Of a stretch of 64,000 bases of DNA, positions 13,816 through 23,583 are shown one piece after another; within the stretch, counting starts at the first letter, position 1, and every line of letters begins with the position of its first letter. This stretch comes from Phycicoccus sp. Root101 (GTDB lineage: Bacteria; Actinomycetota; Actinomycetes; Actinomycetales; Dermatophilaceae). The notes under the pieces are model-generated. The model saw nothing but the letters and a program-made list of their open reading frames with translations. It searched no databases and was not told the origin of the DNA. Location: NCBI RefSeq assembly GCF_001426245.1, contig NZ_LMCM01000001.1, positions 684,625 to 748,624 of the forward strand, in the 5' to 3' direction. The translations under genes were made by a program, and so were the position numbers.

Positions 13816-16800
13816 CTACTCGGGAACTGCCGACAGCAGCGTCGCGAGGTCCTGGTCGTCGGGCAGGTCCGGCCACACCGTCTCGCCGGTCCCGGCGTAG
13901 TAGAACGCGGCGTCGACCTCGTCGAGCTCCAGCCCGCGGAGCCGGGCGAAGGCGACCCGGTAGGCGGCCAGCTGCAGCGACCGCACCCGGGCCGCCTCGC
14001 CGCTCGGCTTCGCCCCGGTCTTCCAGTCCACGACGCTGAAGCCGCCGCCCTCGCGCGGGAAGACGGCGTCGATGCGGCCACGTACGGCGATCCCGTCGAT
14101 CACCGTCTCGACCGCGATCTCGATCTCGCTGGGCACGCGCCCGGCCCACTCGCTGGCGAGGAAGTGCTCCTTCATCACCGGGAGCTCGGCGTCGTCACCG
14201 GGGTCGTCGTCGGCGCTGCCGGGGAGGTCGACGATGTCGACCATGGCGGCCTGGGCGTAGTGCTGCTCCACCCAGGCGTGGAAGGCGGTGCCCCGACGGG
14301 CGGCCAGCGCGGGTGGCTCGGGCATGGGTCGGCGCAGCGTCGACGCGAACCGGTCCGGGTCCTGGGCGAGGGCGACGACGGCCGAGGCCGACAGGTGGCG
14401 CGGCAGCAGGACCGTGACGTGGCTGCGCGCGCCCAGGCGGCGCCGCTCCTCGAGCAGCAGGTCCAGCTCCTCGAGCACGGTGAGCTCGGCCCCGGGGATC
14501 GGCAGCAGGCCCTGCTCGGACACGTCATCGGCGGGTGACCCGGCGGCATACTCGTCGATCGCGGCCTCCACGAGCCGGGCCCCCTCCGCGAGCGCCTCGC
14601 GGCGCGCCTCGAGGGGGTCGGCCGGCCACGGCACCGACACGGCGACCGCGGTGGCGGGGTTCTGGGTGGCCTCGGGGTCGAGGGGGTCGGGCAGGTCGAC
14701 CCAGGCCAGGCGGCGGACCCGCAGGTCGAGGTCGTCCACGACCTCGGTGAGGAAGCGCGAGGTGACCTTCGGCGTCTTGCCGTCGGTCCACACCGGCGCC
14801 GTGAGCAACATGTGGGTCTTGGCGCGGGTGAAGGCGACGTAGGCGAGGCGGCGCTCCTCGGCCACCCCGTGCTCACCGCTGGCCAGCAGGAAGTCCTCGA
14901 CGCGGGCGTCGATGTCCTTCCAGTCCTGCGCGCCCGGCCAGTCCAGGTGCGGGAGCCCGGACACGTCACCGCGGAGGGCGTACGGGATGCCGCCGTCCTG
15001 GAGCCCGGCGATCCACCCGCGCCCCTTGGGGGTGGACAGGGTCCACGTGCCGTCGTCGCCGACCCGGCTGGCGGCCGATGCCAGGGCCGGGAACGACCCC
15101 TCCACGAGCCCCGGGACGGCCACGGCCTCCCACTCCAGCCCCTTGGCCGCGTGGACCGTCAGGACCTGCACGGCATCGGTCGACGCCTCGATGTAGCCCT
15201 TGTCGAGCCCGCGCTCCTCCTTGAGGGCGGCGGTGAGCCAGGCGAGGAACCCTCCGAGGTTGGGGCGGTCAGCGCTCGTGGTGAAGGTGGCGGCGACGTC
15301 GGCGAAGGCGTCGAGGTGGGCCCGGGCCGCGGCCGGCGTGTACCCCTCACGGGCCAGCACCTCGATGTCGAGGCCGAGGGCGCGCTCGGCCTCGCCCACG
15401 AGGTCGGCCAGTGGCAGGCTGCTCAGCGAACGCAGCCGGCGGATGGCGTGCTGCAGGCCGACCAGCCGGTGCAGGGCGACCTCGCTGACCGCCTTGTCGT
15501 CCCGGCTGCGCCAGCCGAGCGGCGGCAGGTCGTCGACGGCTTCGACGATGCTCACGGTGTCGGCGCTGTCGGGCGACTGGTCGTGGACTGGTGCGGGGGC
15601 GCCGCTCGCCTCCCGGTGGCGGACGTCCTGCTGCTGCCGGACGTCCTGCTGGTGGCGAGTCCACGCCATCAGGCCGTCGAGGTCGGCCGCACCCAGGCGG
15701 CACAACGGCCCGGTCAGCAGGCGCATGAGCTGGTCGCCGCGGGTGGGGTCGTGGACCACGTGCAGCAGCGAGGTGATGTCCTGCACCTCGGCGGTGAGCA
15801 GGAGGCCGCCCAGGCCGACCACTTCGTAGGGGATGGTGCGCGCCTCGAGCGCGTCGATGACGGCGGCGAACTGGGACCGCTTGCGGCACAGCACCGCTGA
15901 CGACTTCGCACCTGACGCGCGACGGTCACCCAGCCACTGCGCCACCATCGCAGCCTCGTCCGCAGCCGTGAGGACGCGTGCGACCTCGACCGTGCCGGGG
16001 CCCGCTCCCGGGCGGGCACCCAGCTGCTCGACCGGCACCGCGGACCTCTCGCGCAGGGGGGTGGCCACGGCGTTGGCCACGTCGAGGATCGTCGCGTCGT
16101 TGCGCCAGCTGGTGGCGAGCGGGCGGACCGGCGCAGGGTCCGAGCCGTCGCGGAACTGGTCACGGAAGGCGCTGAGCGTCGTGGCACTGGCGCCTCGCCA
16201 GCCGTAGATGGACTGGTGCGGGTCACCGACGGCCGTGACGGGCACGGGTTCCCCGGGAGCCACGAAAAGGGCGCGGAGCAGGTCGAGCTGCGCGGCGGAG
16301 GTGTCCTGGAACTCGTCCAGCAGCACGGCACCGAAACGCTGTCGTTCGATGGCACCGATGTCCGGGAAGGTCAGGGCGAGCTGGGCGGCGAGCGCCATCT
16401 GGTCGGCGAAGTCCATCGCGTCGCGCTGTCGCTTGAGGGCGAGGTAGCGCTCGACCATGGGCAGCACCCCCGCTCGCGCCCTGAGGGCCTCACGCATCTT
16501 CTTCGCCTCACCCGGGAGGTCCTTGGCCCTGCTGGCGCCGGGCGGCAGCGCCGCGAGGGCGGCCAGGACGGTCTCGATGTGCTCGCGCACCTGGGCGGGG
16601 GTGACGAGGTGCTCGGCCATCTCCCCGGCGAGGTCGACGACGGCTGCGGTGACGGTCGACTCCGCGTTGGGGACGTCGTCCATGGGCCCGTCGTAGGCCG
16701 CCACGACCTCGGAGGCGTACTGCCAGGCCGCGGCCTCCGACAGGAGCCGGGACTCGGACTCGAACCCGAGACGCAGTGCGTGCTCGCGCACCAGCCGTCC

Positions 16801-17169
16801 CGCGTAGGAGTGGTAGGTCGAGACCGTGGGCGTCCCGCCGAGCACCTCGGCGTCGCTCTCGCCGTCGTCGGGGCGCGGGGTCCAGATCTCGCGCTGCTGC
16901 AGCAGCCGCAGCCGGGAGCCGATGCGTTCGGACAGCTCGGTGGCAGCCTTGCGCGTGAAGGTCAGGCCCAGCACCTGGTCGGGCTCGACGAACCCGTTGG
17001 CCACGAGCCAGACGACCCGGCCGGTCATCGTCTCGGTCTTGCCCGAACCCGCTCCGGCCACGACCAGCAGCGGCGACATCGGGGCCTCGATGACGGCGAC
17101 CTGCTGGGGTGTCGGCTCCGGCTGGCCGAGGGCCTCGGCGACCGCTCGCGCCGACCACCGCGGCGTCAC
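13816..17169 (-). CDS. adnB: AdnB-like ATP-dependent helicase-nuclease subunit
   Basis: A 1117-residue protein: N-terminal UvrD-like motor with Walker A AGAGSGKTE, TFTRKAATELSER, and LLDEFQDTSAAQ (Walker B), then a C-terminal PD-(D/E)XK nuclease with GRIDAVF, VVDWKTG and QLAAYR. AdnB with AdnA forms the actinobacterial heterodimeric motor-nuclease that resects double-strand breaks; each subunit carries motor and nuclease, unlike RecBCD. No iron-sulfur cysteines are visible here, in contrast to AdnA. GTG at 17169 overlaps the adnA stop by 4 bp (GTGA); a longer in-frame start exists further upstream inside adnA and is not preferred. Confidence 0.9.
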   Translation of the reverse strand: MTPRWSARAVAEALGQPEPTPQQVAVIEAPMSPLLVVAGAGSGKTETMTGRVVWLVANGFVEPDQVLGLTFTRKAATELSERIGSRLRLLQQREIWTPRPDDGESDAEVLGGTPTVSTYHSYAGRLVREHALRLGFESESRLLSEAAAWQYASEVVAAYDGPMDDVPNAESTVTAAVVDLAGEMAEHLVTPAQVREHIETVLAALAALPPGASRAKDLPGEAKKMREALRARAGVLPMVERYLALKRQRDAMDFADQMALAAQLALTFPDIGAIERQRFGAVLLDEFQDTSAAQLDLLRALFVAPGEPVPVTAVGDPHQSIYGWRGASATTLSAFRDQFRDGSDPAPVRPLATSWRNDATILDVANAVATPLRERSAVPVEQLGARPGAGPGTVEVARVLTAADEAAMVAQWLGDRRASGAKSSAVLCRKRSQFAAVIDALEARTIPYEVVGLGGLLLTAEVQDITSLLHVVHDPTRGDQLMRLLTGPLCRLGAADLDGLMAWTRHQQDVRQQQDVRHREASGAPAPVHDQSPDSADTVSIVEAVDDLPPLGWRSRDDKAVSEVALHRLVGLQHAIRRLRSLSSLPLADLVGEAERALGLDIEVLAREGYTPAAARAHLDAFADVAATFTTSADRPNLGGFLAWLTAALKEERGLDKGYIEASTDAVQVLTVHAAKGLEWEAVAVPGLVEGSFPALASAASRVGDDGTWTLSTPKGRGWIAGLQDGGIPYALRGDVSGLPHLDWPGAQDWKDIDARVEDFLLASGEHGVAEERRLAYVAFTRAKTHMLLTAPVWTDGKTPKVTSRFLTEVVDDLDLRVRRLAWVDLPDPLDPEATQNPATAVAVSVPWPADPLEARREALAEGARLVEAAIDEYAAGSPADDVSEQGLLPIPGAELTVLEELDLLLEERRRLGARSHVTVLLPRHLSASAVVALAQDPDRFASTLRRPMPEPPALAARRGTAFHAWVEQHYAQAAMVDIVDLPGSADDDPGDDAELPVMKEHFLASEWAGRVPSEIEIAVETVIDGIAVRGRIDAVFPREGGGFSVVDWKTGAKPSGEAARVRSLQLAAYRVAFARLRGLELDEVDAAFYYAGTGETVWPDLPDDQDLATLLSAVPE

Positions 17170-20100
17170 AGGACCCTCCCCTCGGGCTGGGCCGGGCAGG
17201 AGGACCGCACCTGGCACTGCTTGCACCAGTCCCCCACGCTCGCGAGGAAGGTCGCACCGGCCATCCCCTCAGCGGTCCGCGCGACGAGGTCTGCGGCCCA
17301 GGTCGGGTCCTCGTCCGAGGCGAGCGGCTTCTGCTCCTGCAGGGTGGTCTTCACCAGCGCCGCCTTGCCCACCTGGAGCAGGGCGGCGCCGACGGAGGTC
17401 GAGCCGTGCTCGGGGAAGGCGCCCTGTTCGACCCCGAGCTGGTAGGCGCCGAGCTGGGGGTGCCGGTCGATCTCGTCGTTGCGGGGCTTGCTGCTGCCGG
17501 TCTTGTAGTCGACGACGCGCAACCCGGTCGGTCCCCCTCCGGGCACGGTGACCTCCTCGAGGCGGTCGACCTTGCCGCTGAGCACCGCCCGACCGAGCGT
17601 GACCTTCATGTCCAGCTCCGCGCCGAGGCGCACCCAGCCGTGGGACCGCGCCTCGTCGAAGTAGCGCGCCAGCCTGCGGACCATCTCGTGCGCCTCGACC
17701 CGCTTGCGGTCCGAGACCCAGCCCGACGGCATGCCGAGCCTGGCCCAGCGGGCGTCGACCTCCGCGACGAGCTCGTCGGCGGCGACGTCGCCCAGCTCGG
17801 CGGCGATGTCGTGCACGAGCGTGCCGATGTCTGCGGCCCCGACCGACGGCCCGTCGCCGCCGACGGAACCGAGCAGCCAGCGCAGGCCGCACTTCCCGAA
17901 CGACTCCACCTTGCTCGGCGAGACCCGCACGAGCTGGTCAGCCGTGCGCAGGGGTCGCTCGTCGGACACCGAGCGCATCACCCACCACTGGCCGGGATCG
18001 GCGCCCGGCACCCGCTCGTGCGTGAGCCGGGCGAGGGCCGCGACCGCGGTGCGGCGCGTGCTGCCGTCCTCGGACAGCAGCTGGCGGCGCAGCTCGCCCA
18101 CCAGGGTGGGCAAGGTCATCGTGCGGGCGACGTCGGCGAACGGCCGGTCGCCGAGCTCGGTGATGGTGTCGGGGTCGACGACGTCGAGGTAGACCGACGG
18201 CTGCTCGTCGTCGCTGCGGACTGCGGTCATGACGACCCGGTCGGTGGCCCGGGTCAGGGCCACCAGCAGCAGGCGGGTCTCGTCGTAGCGCACCGCCGCC
18301 TGGGCCGCCCGGAACGTCGAGGTGCGCCCCGCGACGACGTCGACGAGTCGCTCGGACCCCAGCAGCGAACCCCGCAGCCGCAGGTCTGGCCAGACCCCTT
18401 CCTGCACCCCGGTGACGAAGACCTGGGACCACTCCCGACCGGCGGCGGCCTGGGGGGTGGTGATGGTGACCGCCTCCCCGACGGGTGAGCGGGCCACGAG
18501 CGTGTCGCCCGGGATGTCCTGGCTGCCGATGTGGGCGAGGAAGGCCTCGGGGCCGGCCTGCGGCAGGCGGTCGACGAACTTGGCCGCAGCGTCGAAGAGC
18601 CCCACGACCGCGTCGAGGTCGCGGTCGGCCCGGGCCGCGGCCGGTCCGCCGGACAGCGCGGCGCTCTGCCACTCGGGTGCCAACCCGGTGGCCGACCACA
18701 TCTCCCACATCACCGACTCGGCGCTCACGCCGGGCTCCCAGCGCCAGGTGCCTCCCTCGGCCCGGCCGCGCGCGGCCTTGACCCCGGCGGCGATGGTCCG
18801 GGCGACCCGTCTGGCAGGGCCTCCCTCCGGCCCGAGCTCGACGAGCGAACCCGGCACGGTCAGGGCCTCCGCGAGCAGCTCGTCGCTGGTGCGGCTGCCG
18901 CCCGCGGCCAGCTCGACGCGGCGCAGGGCACGACGCAGCCGGCGCAGTCCCACGGCATCGGCGCCACCGATCGGGGACAGCAGGGCGTCGACCGCCACCT
19001 GGGGGGCGATGCGGGGAACGGCGTCCTGGGCGAGGTCCACCCGCACGATGCCGAGGACCACCTTGAGCAGGGTCAGCAGCGGACGTACCGCCACCTCGTC
19101 GCGCACGGGGAGGTCGGTGGCGCTGCCGGCCACCGGCACGCCCGCCGACATGAGGACCCGGCGCAGGGTCGAGGTCCGCCCCTGACCGCGGACGACCACC
19201 GCCATCTGCGACCACGGGACCCCGTGCCGCAGGTGGGCCTCGCGAAGCTCGGCGGCGACGAAGCTCGCCTCCTGGCTCACCGCCCGCAGCAGCCGGACCT
19301 CGACCTGGCCTCCCGGCCGGCCGGGTACGGCGCCGCGCTGGCTGCCACCACCGAGGGCACCGATCTTGGGCGCCACCCGTGCGGCTGCGGCGTGGACGGC
19401 TTCCGGGAGGCGGTGGGCCGTGGGGAGGACGAGGGTCGGGCCCTCGCCGAGCGCGGTCCAGCCGTCGGCGAGGTAGCGCGGGTCGGCACCGCGGAACGTC
19501 TGCACGGCGCTGTCGGGGTCGCCGAGCAGGACGACGTCGATGCCTGGCGCGGCGACGGTGCGCAGGAGGCGGGTCGCCGCCGAGGTGAGCTCCTGGGCGT
19601 CGTCCACCACGACCAGGCGCAGTCCCCTGCGCAACCGGTCGAGGGCGTCGGGGTCCTCGACGAGCAGGTCCGCCGCGGCGCCGAGGATCCACGCGGGGTC
19701 GTAGGCGCCGGGCGCGGAGAAGGCGGTCACCTCGTCGTACTCGGCGAGCACGTCGGCGGCGGCCACCCACTCGGGGCGGTCGTGCTCCACACCGAGGCGG
19801 GCCAGATCGTCGGGCTCGAGGTCGAGCTCGACGGCCCGCATGAGCAGGTCGCGCAGCTCCGCCCTGAACCCACGGGTGCCCAGGGCCGCGTCGAGCGCGG
19901 TGGGCCACGACGGGGCCGGCGTCGCCCCGGCCACGAGCCCGGTCTCGGCCGCGGCGTGGCCGGCCAGCAGGTCGCGCAGGATGACGTCCTGCTCGGGTCC
20001 GCTGAGCAGCCGGGGAGCAGGGTCGCCGCGCAGCGCTGCGGCCTGCCGCAGGATCCCGAACCCGAAGGCCTGGTGCGTCCGGGCCAGCGGCTCGGTGGAC

Positions 20101-20393
20101 GTGCGACCGAGCCGCGCGGTGACCCTCTCTCGCAGGCTGCCGGCACCGACGCGCGAGGAGGTCAGCACCAGGCACTGGTCCGGCGTCGCCTCCGACGCCT
20201 CGACCCGGGCCACGACCGTCTCGATCGCCACCGTCGTCTTCCCGGTGCCCGGGCCGCCCAGGACGCGCAGCACCCCGCCCCGGTGGGCGACCGCCGCTCG
20301 CTGGACCTCGTCGAGCGCGGGCGCGTCGACGACCAGGCTCGGGGCACGGCGGAGCATCAGCACGGGGCCGATTCCATCACCCCGGGCCGACAT
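17166..20393 (-). CDS. adnA: AdnA-like ATP-dependent helicase-nuclease subunit
   Basis: A 1075-residue protein. The N-terminal motor has GGPGTGKTT at about 41-49 and VVVDDAQELTS (Walker B). The C-terminal nuclease has GKVDRLEE, VVDYKTG and QLGAYQLG. Cys in FGKCGLRW before the nuclease and the late cluster CKQCQVRSSC give a C...CxxCx5C pattern, the 4Fe-4S staple of AddB/Cas4-type nucleases. First gene of the adnAB pair, overlapping adnB by 4 bp. The ATG at 20393 is the longest; another in-frame ATG is 12 codons downstream at 20357. Confidence 0.9.
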   Translation of the reverse strand: MSARGDGIGPVLMLRRAPSLVVDAPALDEVQRAAVAHRGGVLRVLGGPGTGKTTVAIETVVARVEASEATPDQCLVLTSSRVGAGSLRERVTARLGRTSTEPLARTHQAFGFGILRQAAALRGDPAPRLLSGPEQDVILRDLLAGHAAAETGLVAGATPAPSWPTALDAALGTRGFRAELRDLLMRAVELDLEPDDLARLGVEHDRPEWVAAADVLAEYDEVTAFSAPGAYDPAWILGAAADLLVEDPDALDRLRRGLRLVVVDDAQELTSAATRLLRTVAAPGIDVVLLGDPDSAVQTFRGADPRYLADGWTALGEGPTLVLPTAHRLPEAVHAAAARVAPKIGALGGGSQRGAVPGRPGGQVEVRLLRAVSQEASFVAAELREAHLRHGVPWSQMAVVVRGQGRTSTLRRVLMSAGVPVAGSATDLPVRDEVAVRPLLTLLKVVLGIVRVDLAQDAVPRIAPQVAVDALLSPIGGADAVGLRRLRRALRRVELAAGGSRTSDELLAEALTVPGSLVELGPEGGPARRVARTIAAGVKAARGRAEGGTWRWEPGVSAESVMWEMWSATGLAPEWQSAALSGGPAAARADRDLDAVVGLFDAAAKFVDRLPQAGPEAFLAHIGSQDIPGDTLVARSPVGEAVTITTPQAAAGREWSQVFVTGVQEGVWPDLRLRGSLLGSERLVDVVAGRTSTFRAAQAAVRYDETRLLLVALTRATDRVVMTAVRSDDEQPSVYLDVVDPDTITELGDRPFADVARTMTLPTLVGELRRQLLSEDGSTRRTAVAALARLTHERVPGADPGQWWVMRSVSDERPLRTADQLVRVSPSKVESFGKCGLRWLLGSVGGDGPSVGAADIGTLVHDIAAELGDVAADELVAEVDARWARLGMPSGWVSDRKRVEAHEMVRRLARYFDEARSHGWVRLGAELDMKVTLGRAVLSGKVDRLEEVTVPGGGPTGLRVVDYKTGSSKPRNDEIDRHPQLGAYQLGVEQGAFPEHGSTSVGAALLQVGKAALVKTTLQEQKPLASDEDPTWAADLVARTAEGMAGATFLASVGDWCKQCQVRSSCPAQPEGRVL

Positions 20394-20438
20394 CGGCGGT
20401 CACGCCCCACCGGCGCGGGGCCGACGAACGCGATGCAC

Positions 20439-20786
20439 TCACGCCGAGGGACGGCGGGCGTCCTTCCAGCGGGCGACGGACAGGTCCACCCGGCGGCCGT
20501 CCACCTGGCCGCGCACGAGCGGGGTTCCCTCCGACCGGTAGTGGGCGAGCGCCTCGTCCTCGAGCCCTTGGGGGAAGTACCCCCCGGAGCGCAGCACGCG
20601 CCACCAGGGGACGTCCGAGCCGTACCTCGCCATCACCGACCCGACCCCGCGCGCACCGCCGCGTCCGAGCACCTCGGCGATGTCGCCATACGTCATGACC
20701 ATGCCCTCGGGGATCTGGTCGACCACCTCGAGGACGTCGTCGGCGAACTCGCTCGGCTGCCCGAATCCTGTTGCGTCCGTGACCAA
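20439..20786 (-). CDS. Alkyltransferase-like (MGMT C-terminal domain) protein
   Basis: A 115-residue protein of the O6-alkylguanine-DNA alkyltransferase C-terminal fold: VVDQIPEGMVMTYGDIA, GARGVGSVMA, and PWWRVLRSGG where active MGMTs have PCHRV. Loss of the acceptor Cys (Trp here) marks an alkyltransferase-like (ATL) protein, which binds alkylated guanine and flags it for nucleotide excision repair. The start is a TTG at 20786 with GGAGGA 5 nt upstream, 11 nt after the moeZ stop, so translation is probably coupled to moeZ. Rv3204 is the counterpart in M. tuberculosis. Confidence 0.85.
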   Translation of the reverse strand: MVTDATGFGQPSEFADDVLEVVDQIPEGMVMTYGDIAEVLGRGGARGVGSVMARYGSDVPWWRVLRSGGYFPQGLEDEALAHYRSEGTPLVRGQVDGRRVDLSVARWKDARRPSA

Positions 20787-20797
20787 CTCGGTCCTCC

Positions 20798-22012
20798 TCA
20801 GTAGACGGGAAGAGACGGGTCGACGTCGCGCACCCACGCGAGCACCCCGCCGGTCAGGTTGCTGACGTCGTCGCGTCCGGTCGCGGCGAGCAGTCCCGCG
20901 GCTTCTGCCGACCGGGCTCCCGACTTGCAGTGCACGACCACCGGTATGTCGCGCGGGAGCTCGTTCGCGGCCGTCCCGGAACGGAACTCGTCGAGGTGCA
21001 CGGCGCGGGCGCCGGGGATCGACACGATCGCGCGCTCGCCGGGTTCACGGACGTCGACGAGCTCGAACCTCGTCTCCCCCCGCTCGCGGGCGGCCAGCAG
21101 GTCGGCCAGCTCGGTCGCGGACACCTCCGCGAAGGCAGGCGTCGCCGCCCGCTCGGACGGTTCGCCCTCGACCACGACGGCGCCCGCCGTGCCGCAGAAC
21201 TCCTCGTAGTCGACCAACGCGGTGATCGTCGGGGACTCGCCGCACACGGGGCAGTCGGGGTTGGCGCGGACCGTGAGCGAGTCCCACGTCTGGCGCATCG
21301 CATCGTGCACGAGCAGCCGGCCGACGAGGGTCTCGCCCCGACCGACGATGAGCTTGACCGCCTCGGCGACCTGCACCGAACCCACCGCCGCGCACAGCAC
21401 CCCGAGCACGCCACCGGTCGCGCAGGAGGGCACGGCGTCGGGCGGGGGCGGCTCCGGGAACACGCAGCGGTAGCACGGGCCGTACCCCGCGAACCACACC
21501 GACACCTGCCCGTCGAACCGGTAGATCGACCCCCACACGTGCGGGAGCCCGAGCAGCACGCATGCGTCGTTGACGAGGTACCGGGTGGCGAAGTTGTCGG
21601 CGCCGTCGAGGACGACGTCGTAGTCGGCGAGGACCTCCAGCGCGTTCTCCGAGGTGAGCCGCAGGTCGTGGCGGACCACGGTCACCAGGGGGTTGATCGC
21701 CGCGACGGTCTCGGCGGCCGACTCGGTCTTGCGGCGCCCGACGTCGGCGACCCCGTGGACGACCTGGCGCTGGAGGTTCGAGGCGTCGACCACGTCGTCG
21801 TCGACGACGCCGATCGTGCCGACACCGGCCGCCGCGAGGTACATCAGCGCGGGCGACCCGAGCCCGCCCGCACCCACGACGAGCACGCGGGCGTTGGACA
21901 GTCGTTGCTGCCCCTCGAGGCCGATGTCGGGGAGCAGGATGTGCCGCGCGTACCGACCCTTCTGCTCGACCGTGAGCTCGGGACCGGGCGCAACCAGCGG
22001 TGGGATGGCCAT
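20798..22012 (-). CDS. moeZ: Adenylyltransferase/sulfurtransferase MoeZ
   Basis: A 404-residue E1-like protein: Rossmann motif VGAGGLGSP near residue 50, zinc-binding CYRC and CPVC pairs, and a C-terminal rhodanese domain with the active loop CKSGARS (Cys362). MoeZ adenylates and thiocarboxylates small ubiquitin-like sulfur carriers for molybdopterin, cysteine (CysO) and thiamine-type pathways. The ATG at 22012 with TAACGT 7 nt upstream is preferred to longer in-frame starts that would run through the divergent TetR promoter. It leads an operon with the ATL gene. Confidence 0.9.
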   Translation of the reverse strand: MAIPPLVAPGPELTVEQKGRYARHILLPDIGLEGQQRLSNARVLVVGAGGLGSPALMYLAAAGVGTIGVVDDDVVDASNLQRQVVHGVADVGRRKTESAAETVAAINPLVTVVRHDLRLTSENALEVLADYDVVLDGADNFATRYLVNDACVLLGLPHVWGSIYRFDGQVSVWFAGYGPCYRCVFPEPPPPDAVPSCATGGVLGVLCAAVGSVQVAEAVKLIVGRGETLVGRLLVHDAMRQTWDSLTVRANPDCPVCGESPTITALVDYEEFCGTAGAVVVEGEPSERAATPAFAEVSATELADLLAARERGETRFELVDVREPGERAIVSIPGARAVHLDEFRSGTAANELPRDIPVVVHCKSGARSAEAAGLLAATGRDDVSNLTGGVLAWVRDVDPSLPVY

Positions 22013-22019
22013 GTGACTC

Positions 22020-22025
22020 ACGTTA
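22020..22025 (-). promoter_or_regulatory. -10 box TAACGT, leaderless, for moeZ
   Basis: TAACGT is 7 nt before the ATG at 22012 on the minus strand. Confidence 0.55.
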
Positions 22026-22088
22026 CCCACCCGTACGATGTCCCCGACACCGCCGCCCGGCGGTGACCTCCCGACCTGAGAGGCACGC

Positions 22089-22745
22089 ATGTCGCTTCGC
22101 GCCGACACCGGCACCGACGCCGCCCGCGGACAGCGGATGCCGCGGTCCGCACGCCGTGCCCAGCTCCTCGAGGCCGCGCAGGCGGCGTTCGTCGAGTCCG
22201 GCTACCACGCTGCCGCGATGGACGACATCGCCGAGCGCGCGGGCGTGTCCAAACCCGTCCTGTACCAGCACTTCCCCGGCAAGCTCGAGCTCTACCTCGC
22301 GCTGCTCGACAAGCACAGCGAGGCGCTCGAGATGCTCGTGCGCGAGGCGCTGGCCTCCACGCACGACAACAAGGAGCGCGTCTACGCCTCCATCGCCGCC
22401 TACTTCGACTTCGTGTCCCGGGACGGCGCCGCCTTCCGGTTGATCTTCGAGTCCGACCTCACGAACGAGTCGGCGGTCCGCAACCGCCTCGACGCCGTCG
22501 GCCTGGTCTGCGCGGAGGCGGTGGCCGAGGTGATCGCCGAGGACACCAGCCTCCCCGACGAGGACGCCTCGCTGCTCGGTATGGCGCTCACCGGGCTCGC
22601 CCAGGTCAGTGCCCGCCACTGGCTCGCCCAGGGGTCGGACGTGCCCAAGGACGAGGCCGCCCGCCTCGTCGGCACCCTCGCCTGGCGCGGTCTCGGCTCC
22701 TTCCCCAAGGTGGGCGGGGAAGGTTCCCCCGAGCACGCTGGTTAG
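22089..22745 (+). CDS. TetR-family transcriptional regulator
   Basis: A 218-residue TetR protein. The N-terminal HTH is clear (RRAQLLEAAQAAFVESGYHAAAMDDIAERAGVSKPVLYQHF, seen at about 22-62 of the protein), followed by an all-helical ligand domain. It is divergent from moeZ with a 76-bp gap and followed by the DUF3107 gene, the same order as Rv3208 and Rv3208A in M. tuberculosis. Its ligand and targets are unknown. GAGAGG lies a few bases before the ATG. Autoregulation at the shared intergenic region is plausible but no operator is obvious. Confidence 0.88.
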   Translation: MSLRADTGTDAARGQRMPRSARRAQLLEAAQAAFVESGYHAAAMDDIAERAGVSKPVLYQHFPGKLELYLALLDKHSEALEMLVREALASTHDNKERVYASIAAYFDFVSRDGAAFRLIFESDLTNESAVRNRLDAVGLVCAEAVAEVIAEDTSLPDEDASLLGMALTGLAQVSARHWLAQGSDVPKDEAARLVGTLAWRGLGSFPKVGGEGSPEHAG

Positions 22746-22815
22746 CCTTACCGACAAGTCAGACCGACAGTCCGCACCGGCAGCTGTGCCGCGTGCTCCG
22801 TCCCACAGAAAGGCC

Positions 22816-23046
22816 ATGACCGTGGAGGTCCGGATCGGCGTGCAGAACGTCTCCCGTGAGGTCGTCATCGAGTCCGCCCAGAGCCCCGACGAGGTCGCCA
22901 AGGCCGTGGCGGCCTCCATCGACAAGGGAGCTTCCCTGTCGCTCACCGACGACAAGGGCCGCGTCACCGTGGTCCCCGCCGGCGCCCTCGGCTACGTGCA
23001 GATCGGCGAGTCCGAGAAGCGCGGCGTCGGCTTCGGCAACAGCTGA
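22816..23046 (+). CDS. DUF3107 family protein
   Basis: A 76-residue protein that starts MTVEVRIGVQNVSRE and contains LSLTDDKGRVTVVPAGALGYVQIG, the whole-length DUF3107 signature (TB9.4, Rv3208A, in M. tuberculosis). The fold is a small ATP-synthase-epsilon-like or SpoVT-like beta protein by prediction; function is unknown. SD AGAAAGG precedes the ATG. It lies 70 bp after the TetR gene on the same strand. Confidence 0.88.
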   Translation: MTVEVRIGVQNVSREVVIESAQSPDEVAKAVAASIDKGASLSLTDDKGRVTVVPAGALGYVQIGESEKRGVGFGNS

Positions 23047-23298
23047 CCCACCGGTCGCCGGGGCCCGCCACGGGCGCCCGGCGACCACACCGGGCGACCA
23101 CACCCGGCGGCGTCGGCCGGCGCCATACCGCAGGCCGCTGACCTGCGCAAACTCGGGAGAATCGTTCCCGGTCCGTAATCTTCCCGTCCCGCTCCCCAGG
23201 GTGCGATTCCGCCCATACCGGTGTTGAGTTGTCCCCGTGAGGGCCGCACACGCGGCCCAGCAACAGCACCGGTGAACCCGGTGCAGAAGGAGCGGGAA

Positions 23299-23568
23299 AT
23301 GATCACTGGAATCATCGGCACCATCATCTTCGGTGCCATCATCGGGGTCTTGGCTCGCCTGGTCCTCCCGGGCCGCCAGAACATCAGCACTCTTGTCACC
23401 GTGATCCTCGGCATCCTCGGCGCCCTCGTGGGTTACTGGGTGTGGGGCGCTCCCAAGGACGACGGCAGCATCGACTGGCTGCGCTGGATCACCAGCATCG
23501 TCGTCGCCGCCGTATTCGTGGTCGTCTACGAGCGCGTCACCGGTCGCAAGGGCAGCCACCACGCCTGA
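23299..23568 (+). CDS. GlsB/YeaQ/YmgE-family small membrane protein
   Basis: An 89-residue protein with three hydrophobic segments (about 3-25, 32-50, 62-80) and the glycine-rich first helix IIGTIIFGAIIGVLARLVLPGRQ, typical of the transglycosylase-associated (GlsB/YeaQ/YmgE) stress membrane proteins. Function is not defined. A strong SD (AGAAGGAG at 23285-23292) precedes the ATG, and a perfect hairpin terminator follows, so it forms its own transcript. Confidence 0.85.
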   Translation: MITGIIGTIIFGAIIGVLARLVLPGRQNISTLVTVILGILGALVGYWVWGAPKDDGSIDWLRWITSIVVAAVFVVVYERVTGRKGSHHA

Positions 23569-23583
23569 CGTCACCCCTGACGC

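Noticed and set aside
12126-14081. Long minus-strand frame across the phosphotransferase gene
   Set aside because: Its Val/Gly-rich middle is the reverse translation of the acidic tail codons; the plus-strand frame carries kinase motifs.
18531-20804. A 757-codon open frame antisense to adnA
   Set aside because: Shadow frame: low-complexity Gly/Arg/Val/His sequence and no start signal, while adnA shows full motifs.
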